DNA from: Rhizobacter sp. Root404
GTDB lineage: Bacteria > Pseudomonadota > Gammaproteobacteria > Burkholderiales > Burkholderiaceae_C
Length of the DNA stretch: 64,000 nt
Direction of reading: 5' to 3'
Assembly (NCBI RefSeq): GCF_001425865.1
Contig: NZ_LMDS01000005.1
Coordinates: 672,684 to 736,683, forward strand
Under the pieces are notes generated by a model, which was not told the DNA's origin, made no database searches, and worked only from the letters and a program-made list of their open reading frames with translations. This document shows positions 46,340-54,394 of the stretch, in pieces (position 1 is the first letter of the stretch; the number at the start of each line of letters is the position of its first letter). The position numbers and the translations under genes were made by a program.

Positions 46340-46867
46340 ATGTCCCGCCCCGACCGCACCGTGCCCGCCGACTGGGTCGTCGTGCCCGACTCACCGGCCG
46401 AGATCGACGCCGTCGTGAAGCAGTGCCGACGCCTGGTCACCAAGCGCGCGGCCGTCGCGGCGGGTGTCTCGATGGTGCCGATCCCGGGCGTGGACTGGGT
46501 GACCGACGTCGCCGTGCTGATGAAGCTGATCCCCGACATCAACCGCGCCTTCGGCCTGACGCCCGAGCAGATCGAGCGCCTCGCCCCGGACCGCCGGGTC
46601 GTCGTCTACAAGGCGATCTCGGCCGGCAGCGGCATGCTGGTGGGCCGGCTCGTCACGCGCGAACTGATCATGAAATTGCTGAAACTCGTCGGCGTGCGCC
46701 TGACGACCCAGCAAGCCGCCAAGTACGTACCGATCGCCGGCCAGGCCGTGTCCGCCGCGCTGACGTTCTCGTCGCTGAAGTTCGTCGCCGAGCAGCACAT
46801 CCAGCAATGCGTGGCGGTATCGAGACAGCTGATGCTGCCCGCGCCCTCGGCGGCAGCGGCGCACTGA
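46340..46867 (+). CDS. Uncharacterised protein resembling DUF697/EcsC-type membrane-associated proteins
   Basis: A 175-residue protein I cannot name. The core VSMVPIPGVDWVTDVAVLMK, then PDINRAFGLTPEQIERL, and a Gly/Ala-rich amphipathic half (YVPIAGQAVSAALTFSSLKF) resemble helical bundles of the DUF697/YcjF and EcsC type that attach to the membrane. Two moderately hydrophobic stretches (about 40-62 and 130-150) support membrane association; there is no signal peptide. It follows the GlsB-type gene by 15 bases and is followed by tRNA-Pro 16 bases later. Function unknown. Confidence 0.75.
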   Translation: MSRPDRTVPADWVVVPDSPAEIDAVVKQCRRLVTKRAAVAAGVSMVPIPGVDWVTDVAVLMKLIPDINRAFGLTPEQIERLAPDRRVVVYKAISAGSGMLVGRLVTRELIMKLLKLVGVRLTTQQAAKYVPIAGQAVSAALTFSSLKFVAEQHIQQCVAVSRQLMLPAPSAAAAH

Positions 46868-46883
46868 GTACAATCCGTGAGTT

Positions 46884-46960
46884 CGGGGCGTAGCGCAGCC
46901 TGGTAGCGCAACTGGTTTGGGACCAGTAGGTCGCGAGTTCGAATCCCGCCGCCCCGACCA
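46884..46960 (+). tRNA. tRNA-Pro (anticodon TGG)
   Basis: A 77-base tRNA with encoded CCA. The acceptor CGGGGCG pairs with CGCCCCG, then A and CCA. The anticodon stem-loop CTGGTTTGGGACCAG gives TGG. C1-G72 is the proline-specific end pair. D- and T-loops (GTAGCGCAGCCTGGTAGCGC, GTTCGAAT) are normal. Confidence 0.97.
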
Positions 46961-46992
46961 TCTTTTCTCCGGCTCTCAGCAGCCCCCTCCAC

Positions 46993-47069
46993 CAGCCCGT
47001 AGCTCAACTGGATAGAGCACCGACCTTCTAAGTCGGATGTCGGGGGTTCGAGTCCCTCCGGGCTGGCCA
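46993..47069 (+). tRNA. tRNA-Arg (anticodon TCT)
   Basis: A 77-base tRNA with encoded CCA. The acceptor CAGCCCG (46993-46999) pairs with CGGGCTG, discriminator G, CCA at 47067-47069. The anticodon loop CTTCTAA in the CGAC/GTCG stem gives TCT for AGA codons. The sox cluster begins downstream; no copy of this tRNA end was seen at the other side of the cluster. Confidence 0.96.
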
Positions 47070-47276
47070 CTCACCGCGTCGACGAGCCTCCACAGGGGCC
47101 GGCGCGCCTTCACCGCGACCGGCGCTCAGCGCTCATGCAAGCGCTCTTGAAGCCGCCTGTATGCGCTGATCCAGATACGCGCCGAAGAAGTCGCGTGAAA
47201 GACTGGATCGCCTGTGCGAGTTGCTCAAACTCTGCAGCCGCGATGTCCCTCTCCTCGCAAAGTGAGTGAAAACACC

Positions 47277-47302
47277 TATGCGTACATGCGCCGGTGCGCA
47301 TA
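47277..47302. promoter_or_regulatory. Candidate operator dyad upstream of the sox regulator
   Basis: TATGCG (47277-47282) and CGCATA (47297-47302) form an inverted repeat with 14 bases between; an inner repeat TGCGC-CGGT-GCGCA overlaps it. It lies 36 bases before the regulator ATG, where an ArsR-type repressor would be expected to bind. No clear -10/-35 pair could be fixed around it. Confidence 0.45.
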
Positions 47303-47337
47303 CGATCACGCATCGCTGAAGGTTGGGGGCCAATGTC

Positions 47338-47685
47338 ATGGACGAGATGAGTGAGGTGTTCGAGTCGGTGGCCCGCTACTTCTCGATATTGGCTGAGCCG
47401 GCTCGGCTGCGCATCCTGCACTCCATCTGTCAGCAGGAGCGGTCGGTGGGCCAGATCGTCGAAGAGACCGGGATGACTCAGACGAACGTGTCCAGGCACC
47501 TGAACATGATGTACCAGGCTGGCGCGTTGAAGCGTCGTCGGGACGGCGCGATGGCCTTTTACGCGGTCTCGGACGCCACGCTGACGGAGATCTGCCGAAC
47601 AGTCTGCGTCAGGGTGTCGGGCGAGCTGGACGGCAACAAGGTGCTCAAGCGAAGTTTCAAAGAGCTGATCGAAGAGTTGCGCTGA
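47338..47685 (+). CDS. soxR: ArsR-family transcriptional regulator of the sox operon (SoxR type)
   Basis: A 115-residue winged-helix regulator. The N-terminal helix EVFESVARYFSILAEPARLR is followed by the helix-turn-helix IVEETGMTQTNVSRHLNMM and the wing GALKRRRDGAMAFYAV. Sulfur-oxidising bacteria of several groups have an ArsR-type SoxR that represses sox genes until a sulfur compound modifies its cysteines. Cysteines at residues 32, 88 and 90 of this chain (ICQQE, EICRTVCV) could serve. The gene is 43 bases upstream of soxC in the same direction, so it may be cotranscribed. I prefer the ATG at 47338 over an upstream TTG. Confidence 0.85.
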   Translation: MDEMSEVFESVARYFSILAEPARLRILHSICQQERSVGQIVEETGMTQTNVSRHLNMMYQAGALKRRRDGAMAFYAVSDATLTEICRTVCVRVSGELDGNKVLKRSFKELIEELR

Positions 47686-47728
47686 GCAGCGCATCGGTTC
47701 GGGTCTCAGACCCCTGCGGAGACAGTAC

Positions 47729-49072
47729 ATGTCGAGTCACGAGACGAAGATGTCGGGACGCATCCTGAAGGCGCCCGAAGGGCAGTTGTCGCCGGCACTG
47801 CTGGAGGAGGCGCGCAAGGCTCGGCGCAGCTTCATGGGCAAGGCCCTCGCCATGGGCGCCGGTGCTGTCGGCGCGAAATCGGCGCTCGCGGCCCCGGCTG
47901 TCGGCGACGGCGATCCAGCCATCCTGCAACTTCCGCCGCACTCGACGGGGCTGGGTCAGCCGGTCGCTGCGACCGGCTATGGCAATCCGTCGAAGTGGGA
48001 GAAGAACATCCAGCGTCGACAGAGCCCGGGGTTGACGCAGGTGCCCCAGGCATCGGTGTCGTTCTGCCCGTTGCAGTCGCTTTTCGGCATCATCACGCCG
48101 AGCGGACTTCACTTCGAGCGGCACCATCAGGGGTGGTGGGACATCGATCCCTCGCAGCATCGTCTGATGCTCAATGGGCTGGTACGCGAACCGCGCGTGT
48201 TCACGATGGACGACTTGATGCGGCTGCCCTCGGTGTCGCGGATCCACTTCATCGAATGCGGGGCCAACAGTGCGATGGAGTGGGGCAACTCGGCGGTCCC
48301 GAGCGTGCAATACACCCACGGCATGATCTCCTGCTCCGAGTTCACGGGCGTCAAGCTGTCGACCTTGCTCGAGATCTGCGGTGCGGACACGAAGGTGGGC
48401 CGGTATCTGCTGGCCGAGGGAGCCGACGGATCGTCGATGACGCGCACCATCCCGATGGCGAACGCGCTCGATGACGCGATCGTCGCGTGGGGCATGAACG
48501 GCGAAATGCTTCGACCCGAGAACGGTTACCCGTTGCGCCTTGTCGTCCCCGGTGTTCAAGGCGTCAGCTGGGTCAAGTACCTGCGGCGCATCGAGGTCGG
48601 CGATCAACCGTTCTTCACGAAAGACGAAGAGATCCACTATGTCGACCTGATGCCGAACGGCATGTACCGACAGTTCACGTCGGTGCAGGAGTGCAAGTCG
48701 GTCATCACGACACCATCGGGATCGCAGACCTTGCTCGACAAGGGCTTCTACAACATCACCGGTCTGGCATGGTCGGGTCGCGGCAAGGTCAAGCGGGTCG
48801 ACGTGAGCGTCGATGGCGGTCGCAACTGGCGGACGGCGCGGCTGGAAGGGCCGATCCTGTCGAAGGCGCTGACGCGCTTCAACATCGACTGGGAGTGGGA
48901 TGGATCGCCGGCGATCCTGCAGTCCCGCGCCGTGGACGACACCGGCTATGTGCAGCCGAAGATCAATCAGCTGCGCGCGGTCCGAGGCACGAGGTCGATC
49001 TATCACAACAACGCAATCCAATCGTGGCGCGTGGCGGAGACAGGCGATGTCTCCAACGTGCAGATGTACTGA
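47729..49072 (+). CDS. soxC: Sulfane dehydrogenase subunit SoxC (molybdoenzyme)
   Basis: Molybdenum-cofactor subunit of SoxCD, which oxidises the cysteine-bound sulfane sulfur on SoxYZ. The 447-residue precursor has a Tat-like signal near residues 30-58 (KARRSFMGKALAMGAGAVGA). The sulfite-oxidase-fold domain carries the molybdenum-ligating Cys in HFIECGANSAMEWGNS near residue 180. A C-terminal dimerisation domain contains KGFYNITGLAWSGRGKVKRV. Its 20-base distance to soxD matches the usual soxCD pair. Its presence predicts complete oxidation of thiosulfate rather than sulfur storage. Confidence 0.95.
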   Translation: MSSHETKMSGRILKAPEGQLSPALLEEARKARRSFMGKALAMGAGAVGAKSALAAPAVGDGDPAILQLPPHSTGLGQPVAATGYGNPSKWEKNIQRRQSPGLTQVPQASVSFCPLQSLFGIITPSGLHFERHHQGWWDIDPSQHRLMLNGLVREPRVFTMDDLMRLPSVSRIHFIECGANSAMEWGNSAVPSVQYTHGMISCSEFTGVKLSTLLEICGADTKVGRYLLAEGADGSSMTRTIPMANALDDAIVAWGMNGEMLRPENGYPLRLVVPGVQGVSWVKYLRRIEVGDQPFFTKDEEIHYVDLMPNGMYRQFTSVQECKSVITTPSGSQTLLDKGFYNITGLAWSGRGKVKRVDVSVDGGRNWRTARLEGPILSKALTRFNIDWEWDGSPAILQSRAVDDTGYVQPKINQLRAVRGTRSIYHNNAIQSWRVAETGDVSNVQMY

Positions 49073-49092
49073 GCCTGGTCGGAGCCAACCGC

Positions 49093-50217
49093 ATGAAGTT
49101 CGGATTCCTCGTCGCCCCGCCGGTCCGCACGGCTGTCTTCTTCGCGCTGACCCTTTCTGCTTCGGCGTGGGCCGATCCGGCGGTCAGTTCGGGCATGAAC
49201 CAGATCGGTCGCACGGCGACGCCGGCCGAAGTGAGGGCATGGGACATCGACGTGCGCGGGGACTTCAAGGGACTCCCCAAGGGCGCCGGAAGCGTCAGCA
49301 TGGGGGCCGACATCTGGGACGGCAAGTGCGCGTCCTGCCACGGCGCGTTCGGCGAGTCGAACTCGGTGTTCACGCCGATCGTCGGCGGCACCTCCAAGAA
49401 GGACATCGAAACCGGGCACACCTACTTTCTTTCGCACCCGGGCTACCCGCATCGCACCACGCTGATGAAGGTCTCGAAGCTCTCTTCGATGTGGGACTAC
49501 ATCCACCGCGCGATGCCGTGGAACGCGCCCAAGTCGCTGACGCCCGACGAGGTCTATGGCGTGCTCGCGTACATCCTGAACCTCGGTGAGATCGTGCCGG
49601 CCGACTTCACGCTGTCCGACAAGAACATTGCCGAGGTGCAGAACCGCCTTCCCAATCGCAACGGCAAGGTCTTCTACAAGGACATGTGGGAGGTACGCGG
49701 CAAGGGCGATGTCAGCAATCCGCTGTGCATGAAGGACTGTCCGGTGGAAGGCAGGATCGGATCGTCCCTGCCGGACGACGCACGCAACTCGAACGGGAAC
49801 ATCTCCGAGCAGGTCAGGCCGTTCGGTCCGGCTCGCGGTACGGACACGGCCGCGCCCCCTCGTACACAGAAGGTCGGCGTCCTGATCCCTGCGCCAGCGC
49901 AGGCGGTCTCGCCCGCAGCCGCGCCGGCCGCTGCGTCAACGCCGCCGGGGGCGGGCGGAACTTCCGCGGGGCTTGGCCTCGCACAGGCGAACTCGTGCAC
50001 GGCCTGCCATGGCGTGGCGAACAAGATCGTCGGTCCTGCCTTCGAGGCTGTGGCAAAGAAGTATGCGGGGCGGGCCGACATCGTGGACTACCTGACGGGG
50101 AAGATTCGCAAAGGTGGACAGGGCGTGTGGGGCCCGATCCCCATGCCCGAGCAGGCGCAACTGAACGAGGCGGATGCGAAGGCGCTCGCACAGTGGATCG
50201 CCGGCGCCGCCAAGTAG
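49093..50217 (+). CDS. soxD: Diheme cytochrome c subunit SoxD
   Basis: Periplasmic electron acceptor of SoxC, 374 residues. The signal peptide (RTAVFFALTLSASAWA) is followed by an N-terminal cytochrome domain with heme site CASCH near residue 80. A Pro/Ala-rich linker (about 255-300) leads to a second small cytochrome domain with CTACH near residue 308 and methionine ligand region WGPIPMPEQ. Two heme sites match the full-length SoxD form. It passes electrons to a small cytochrome and the respiratory chain. Confidence 0.94.
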   Translation: MKFGFLVAPPVRTAVFFALTLSASAWADPAVSSGMNQIGRTATPAEVRAWDIDVRGDFKGLPKGAGSVSMGADIWDGKCASCHGAFGESNSVFTPIVGGTSKKDIETGHTYFLSHPGYPHRTTLMKVSKLSSMWDYIHRAMPWNAPKSLTPDEVYGVLAYILNLGEIVPADFTLSDKNIAEVQNRLPNRNGKVFYKDMWEVRGKGDVSNPLCMKDCPVEGRIGSSLPDDARNSNGNISEQVRPFGPARGTDTAAPPRTQKVGVLIPAPAQAVSPAAAPAAASTPPGAGGTSAGLGLAQANSCTACHGVANKIVGPAFEAVAKKYAGRADIVDYLTGKIRKGGQGVWGPIPMPEQAQLNEADAKALAQWIAGAAK

Positions 50218-50281
50218 CTCGCGAAGCTCCCGAATGTATTTCCCTTGCACATCAACTTTCGAACGCCAGGAGAGGCTTGAC

Positions 50282-50737
50282 ATGAAGACGACCACGAGAC
50301 GAGACATCCTGAAGCAAGGCGGCTTGCTCGCCATGCTGGTGAGTTGCGGCATGCTGACGACGCAACAAGCACTGGCAGCAGACGCTCCGGGTTTCGATGC
50401 CAAGACCCTGGAAGACGCCCTCAAGGCCCTGGGCGGCAAAGCCGTGGACAGCAAGGACATCGTGATCACCTCGCCGGACATTGCAGAGAACGGCGCGGTG
50501 GTGCCGGTCGCCGTGACCAGCAACATCCCCAAAACGCAGGAGATCTACATCCTGGTCGAGAAGAATCCGAATCCGCTGACCGCGACCTTCACCATTCCGG
50601 ATGGCACGGAGCCTTTCATGTCGGTGCGGACCAAGATGGGCCAGAGCTCGAACGTCTACGCCGTCGTCAAGGCTGACGGCAAGCTCTACTCGGCCTTTCG
50701 CGAGACCAAGGTCACGCTCGGCGGCTGCGGCGGCTGA
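50282..50737 (+). CDS. soxY: Sulfur carrier subunit SoxY
   Basis: Carries the sulfur substrate covalently on its C-terminal cysteine while it visits the Sox enzymes. The 151-residue precursor has a Tat-like signal (TTTRRDILKQGGLLAMLVSC). It ends with the diagnostic swinging arm GGCGG (VTLGGCGG). The start at MKTTTRRD is supported by GGAGAGG upstream. It is followed 43 bases later by soxZ, its obligate partner. Confidence 0.96.
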   Translation: MKTTTRRDILKQGGLLAMLVSCGMLTTQQALAADAPGFDAKTLEDALKALGGKAVDSKDIVITSPDIAENGAVVPVAVTSNIPKTQEIYILVEKNPNPLTATFTIPDGTEPFMSVRTKMGQSSNVYAVVKADGKLYSAFRETKVTLGGCGG

Positions 50738-50780
50738 CCCACTCGCTCCCATATCAACACCATTCACCAGGAGACAGACC

Positions 50781-51092
50781 ATGGGTGACCCGATGCGCAT
50801 TCGCGCTCAAGTGAAAGACGGCCTGACCGACGTTCGTGTATTGATGTCGCATCCGATGGAAACCGGTCTGCGCAAGGACAGCGCCGGCAAGATCATCCCG
50901 GCGCACTACATCAACGACGTCAAGGCCTCGAGCGGCGGCAAGACGGTGATGACGGCCAAGTGGGGCCAGGCGATCTCGCAGAACCCGTACCTTCAATTCC
51001 GCTTCAAGGGCGCCAAGGCGGGCGACAAGGTGTCGGTGACCTGGACGGACAACACCGGCGACACCCGGACCGACGAAGTCGCGATCGCCTGA
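50781..51092 (+). CDS. soxZ: Sulfur carrier partner subunit SoxZ
   Basis: A 103-residue protein without signal peptide that forms the SoxYZ heterodimer and would be exported with SoxY. The family pattern is IRAQVKDGLTDVRVLMSHPM, then INDVKASSGGKTVM and FKGAKAGDKVSVTWTDNTGD. CAGGAGACAGACC stands before the ATG. Length is normal. Confidence 0.96.
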   Translation: MGDPMRIRAQVKDGLTDVRVLMSHPMETGLRKDSAGKIIPAHYINDVKASSGGKTVMTAKWGQAISQNPYLQFRFKGAKAGDKVSVTWTDNTGDTRTDEVAIA

Positions 51093-51156
51093 TCGAGACG
51101 CGATTGCGCAGCTTGTCCTTACAACAAGGCGTTCGCATCGCCGCAGGAGACTCAGA

Positions 51157-51948
51157 ATGAAAGTATTGTTCGCCGCAGCCACCGCGCTGCTCGTCGTCTC
51201 TCACGCGTCCGCGCAGACTGCGAGCGACGGCATTGCGCAGTACCGCGCCCTGCTGGCCGACGGAAACCCGGCCGAACTTTGGGAAGCCAAGGGCGAGGAG
51301 CTTTGGAAGAAGGCGCGGGGTCCCAAGAATGCCTCGTTGCAGCAGTGCGACCTCGGCCTCGGCCCCGGCGTTGTCAAAGGGACCTTCGTGACCCTTCCGC
51401 GCTACTTCAAGGACACGGGTCGGGTCCAGGACCTGGAGTCGAGGCTGCTGACCTGCATGCAGGACCTTCAGGGTCTTGACGCCGCGGCGATCGCCAGGAC
51501 ACCGTTCGGAAAGGGTGAGCAAGCCAACATCGAGAGTCTGGTGGCGTGGATTTCCTCGGAGTCCGCCGGCCTGAAGTTCGCTGTGCCGCAATCGCACGTC
51601 GAAGAACGGAACATGTATGAAGCGGGCAAGCGCATCTTCTTCTTTCGTGCCGGTCCTTATGACTTCGCCTGTGCCTCGTGCCATGGCCAGCAGGACAAGC
51701 GGATCCGCTTGCAGGATCTGCCCGACCTGACGACCGCCAAGGGCGCTGGAGCCGGTTTCGGCGCGTGGCCGGCGTACCGCGTGTCGAGCGGTGAGTTGTG
51801 GGGCATGCAACGGCGCCTGAACGATTGCTTCAGGCAGCAACGCTTTCCTTACCCGGGCTACGGTTCCGACGCCACCGTGGCCCTCGGCGTCTACATGGGT
51901 GTGACTGCCCAGGGCGCTGCATCGATCGCACCTGCGTTGAAGCGCTGA
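51157..51948 (+). CDS. soxA: Cytochrome SoxA (monoheme type)
   Basis: Catalytic subunit of SoxXA, which joins thiosulfate to the SoxY cysteine oxidatively. The 263-residue precursor has a signal peptide ending SHASAQ. One heme motif is present, CASCHGQ near residue 170. The place of the other heme in diheme SoxA is taken by single cysteines (QQCDLG and LLTCMQD), which in monoheme relatives form a disulfide. The catalytic persulfide Cys is in NDCFRQQRFPYPGYGSDA near residue 222. It precedes soxX by 12 bases. Confidence 0.94.
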   Translation: MKVLFAAATALLVVSHASAQTASDGIAQYRALLADGNPAELWEAKGEELWKKARGPKNASLQQCDLGLGPGVVKGTFVTLPRYFKDTGRVQDLESRLLTCMQDLQGLDAAAIARTPFGKGEQANIESLVAWISSESAGLKFAVPQSHVEERNMYEAGKRIFFFRAGPYDFACASCHGQQDKRIRLQDLPDLTTAKGAGAGFGAWPAYRVSSGELWGMQRRLNDCFRQQRFPYPGYGSDATVALGVYMGVTAQGAASIAPALKR

Positions 51949-51960
51949 GAGGAGACATCC

Positions 51961-52605
51961 ATGACGATCAAGTACAGGGTAGTGACGGCGTTCGCCGCCG
52001 CAGCGGTGGTGATCGCGGCGGGCTGTGCGTCCACGCCTGCGCCGGTCGACTACGACCAGCTCGCATTGAGCATGATCAAGTCCTCGTTCAGGGATCAGGG
52101 GCAGGCGAAGCTCGATCGCCTCGACCAGGACGCGGTGCAGAAGGCGTGCTCGGGGCCGACGCCTCCAGCGCCCGAGGTGGCGCGCAAGCTCGAAGCCGAG
52201 GCGCTCGCCGGCGTCAAGCCACCGGCGGCAGGCCGCTATCTGGGCGACTGGAAGGAAGGCGAGAAGCTTGCCCAGAACGGGCGCGGCATGACGTGGTCCG
52301 ATCCGGCCGGTTCGGCCAACGGTGGCAACTGCTACAACTGCCATCAGATGGCGAAGGCAGAGATCTCCTATGGCACGCTGGGCCCGAGTCTCTACCACTA
52401 CGGCAAGCTTCGCGGCGTGAAGGACCCGGCGGACCCGGTGTCGGCACCCATCGTCCAGTACACCTGGGGCAAGCTCTACAACGCCAAGGCCTACAACGCG
52501 TGCTCGGGAATGCCGCGTTTCGGGCACGAGAAGCTGCTGAGCGAGAAGCAGATGCAGGACGTGATGGCCTTGCTGCTCGACCCGAAGTCGCCCGTCAACC
52601 AATAG
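51961..52605 (+). CDS. soxX: Cytochrome SoxX with lipoprotein-type signal
   Basis: Monoheme cytochrome partner of SoxA, 214 residues. The heme motif is CYNCHQM near residue 122, with a later GPSLYHYGK and a methionine ligand candidate near SGMPRFGHEKLL. The N-terminus MTIKYRVVTAFAAAAVVIAA is followed by GCASTPAP, a good lipobox, so the protein may be lipid-anchored rather than soluble. It is longer than the shortest SoxX forms owing to about 70 residues between signal and heme domain. Confidence 0.9.
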   Translation: MTIKYRVVTAFAAAAVVIAAGCASTPAPVDYDQLALSMIKSSFRDQGQAKLDRLDQDAVQKACSGPTPPAPEVARKLEAEALAGVKPPAAGRYLGDWKEGEKLAQNGRGMTWSDPAGSANGGNCYNCHQMAKAEISYGTLGPSLYHYGKLRGVKDPADPVSAPIVQYTWGKLYNAKAYNACSGMPRFGHEKLLSEKQMQDVMALLLDPKSPVNQ

Positions 52606-52638
52606 GAGTCGGCGCAGCGCTGCGCCACGGAAAATCAG

Positions 52639-54366
52639 ATGAATATCGGTCGACGCGACTTCATGCAAATCCTCGCGCTGGCTTCGGCGGCCGGCATGAC
52701 CCTCGAACATCGAGCGGTGCTTGCTGCCGATGCCGGCGCGTCGGAGCGGCTTTACGAACTGCCGGCCTACGGCAACGTGAGCTTCATGCACTTCACCGAC
52801 TGCCATGCGCAGCTGATGCCGATCTATTTCCGCGAACCCAGCGTGAACCTGGGCGTGGCGGGTGCCGTCGGAAAGGCACCGCACCTCGTTGGTGAGTCTC
52901 TGCTCAAGGAATTCGGGATTGCACCGGGCTCGGCGAAGGCGCATGCCTTCACGTACCTGGACTTCGAGAGGGCCGCGCAGACCTTCGGCAAGGTGGGCGG
53001 CTTCGCGCACCTGGCCACGCTGGTCAAGAAGGTGCGCGCCACCCGGCCGCACGCGCTGCTGCTCGATGGCGGTGACACCTGGCAGGGCTCGGCCACGGCC
53101 CTGTGGACGAACGGTCAGGACATGGTCGACGCCTGCAAGTTGCTCGGCGTCGACATGATGAGCTCGCATTGGGAGTTCACGCTGGGGGCGAAGCGCGTTC
53201 AGGAAATCGTCGAGAAGGATTTCAAGGGCCGCATCGCGTTCCTGGCGCAGAACATCAAGACTGCAGACTTCGGCGATGCCGTGTTCGAGCCCTACGCGAT
53301 GCGGCAGATGAACGGCGTTCAGGTGGCCGTCATCGGGCAGGCGTTTCCCTACACCCCGATTGCCAACCCGCGCTACCTGGTACCCGACTGGTCGTTCGGC
53401 ATCCAGGACGAGAACATGCAGAAGGTCGTCGACGAAGTTCGCGCCAAGGGCGCCAAGGTCGTCGTCGTGCTCTCGCACAACGGCATGGATGTGGACCTGA
53501 AGATGGCCTCTCGGGTCAGCGGCATCGACGCGATCCTGGGCGGACACACGCATGACGGCGTGCCCGCGCCTGTCGTCGTCAAGAACCGCAGCGGTCAGAC
53601 GCTGGTGACGAACGCCGGATCGAACGGCAAGTTCCTCGGCGTGCTCGACCTCGACGTGCGCGACGGGCGCGTCCAAGACTTCCGCTACAAGCTGATGCCG
53701 GTGTTCTCGAACCTCTTGCCGGCGGACAAGGAAATGCAGGCGCACATCGACAAGGTCCGCGCGCCGTATGCAGACAAGTTGGGCGAGACGCTGGCCGTCA
53801 GCGAGGGCCTGCTGTACCGACGCGGGAACTTCAACGGGACCTGGGATCAGCTGATCGTCGATGCGTTGATGGACGTGAAGGGCGCTGACATCGCGTTCTC
53901 GCCCGGCTTCCGCTGGGGCACCTCGTTGCTGCCGGGCCAGAAGATCACGCGCGAACTCATGATGGATCAGCTCGCGATCACCTACCCGTACACGACGCTG
54001 ACCGACATGACCGGCGAGACGATCAAGACGATTCTCGAGGACGTGGCCGACAACCTCTTCAATCCGGACCCGTACTACCAGCAAGGCGGCGACATGGTTC
54101 GCATCGGTGGTCTGCAATACACCTGCACGCCCGGCGAGAAGGCGGGGTCGCGCATCTCCGACATGCGGCTCAAGGGCAAGCCGATCGACGCAGGCAAGAC
54201 CTACAAGGTGGCCGGCTGGGCTCCGGTCGCCGAAGGCGCCAAGGGCGAGCCGATCTGGGACGTCGTGGAGAAATACCTGCGCGACCAGAAAGTCATCAAG
54301 GCGCCGGTGCTCAATCAGCCCAGGCTGGTCGGCGTCGACGGCAACCCCGGAATCGCGCGCGCCTGA
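52639..54366 (+). CDS. soxB: Thiosulfohydrolase SoxB
   Basis: Releases sulfate from the SoxY-bound S-sulfocysteine. The 575-residue precursor has a Tat signal (MNIGRRDFMQILALASAAGM). The dimanganese 5'-nucleotidase-like domain shows HFTDCHAQLMP near residue 55, DGGDTWQGS near residue 145, SHNGMDVD near residue 280 and GGHTHDG near residue 300. The C-terminal 5'-nucleotidase domain carries GNFNGTWDQLIVDALMDV. soxB is the usual marker gene of this pathway. Confidence 0.97.
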   Translation: MNIGRRDFMQILALASAAGMTLEHRAVLAADAGASERLYELPAYGNVSFMHFTDCHAQLMPIYFREPSVNLGVAGAVGKAPHLVGESLLKEFGIAPGSAKAHAFTYLDFERAAQTFGKVGGFAHLATLVKKVRATRPHALLLDGGDTWQGSATALWTNGQDMVDACKLLGVDMMSSHWEFTLGAKRVQEIVEKDFKGRIAFLAQNIKTADFGDAVFEPYAMRQMNGVQVAVIGQAFPYTPIANPRYLVPDWSFGIQDENMQKVVDEVRAKGAKVVVVLSHNGMDVDLKMASRVSGIDAILGGHTHDGVPAPVVVKNRSGQTLVTNAGSNGKFLGVLDLDVRDGRVQDFRYKLMPVFSNLLPADKEMQAHIDKVRAPYADKLGETLAVSEGLLYRRGNFNGTWDQLIVDALMDVKGADIAFSPGFRWGTSLLPGQKITRELMMDQLAITYPYTTLTDMTGETIKTILEDVADNLFNPDPYYQQGGDMVRIGGLQYTCTPGEKAGSRISDMRLKGKPIDAGKTYKVAGWAPVAEGAKGEPIWDVVEKYLRDQKVIKAPVLNQPRLVGVDGNPGIARA

Positions 54367-54394
54367 GTCGCTTGCCGAGCAACCCGAGACCCCC

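Noticed and set aside
47070..47337. Attachment site or integrase scar at the 3' end of tRNA-Arg
   Set aside because: No second copy of the tRNA end was found near 56471-56541 and no integrase gene is present, so a genomic island is not supported by direct evidence.
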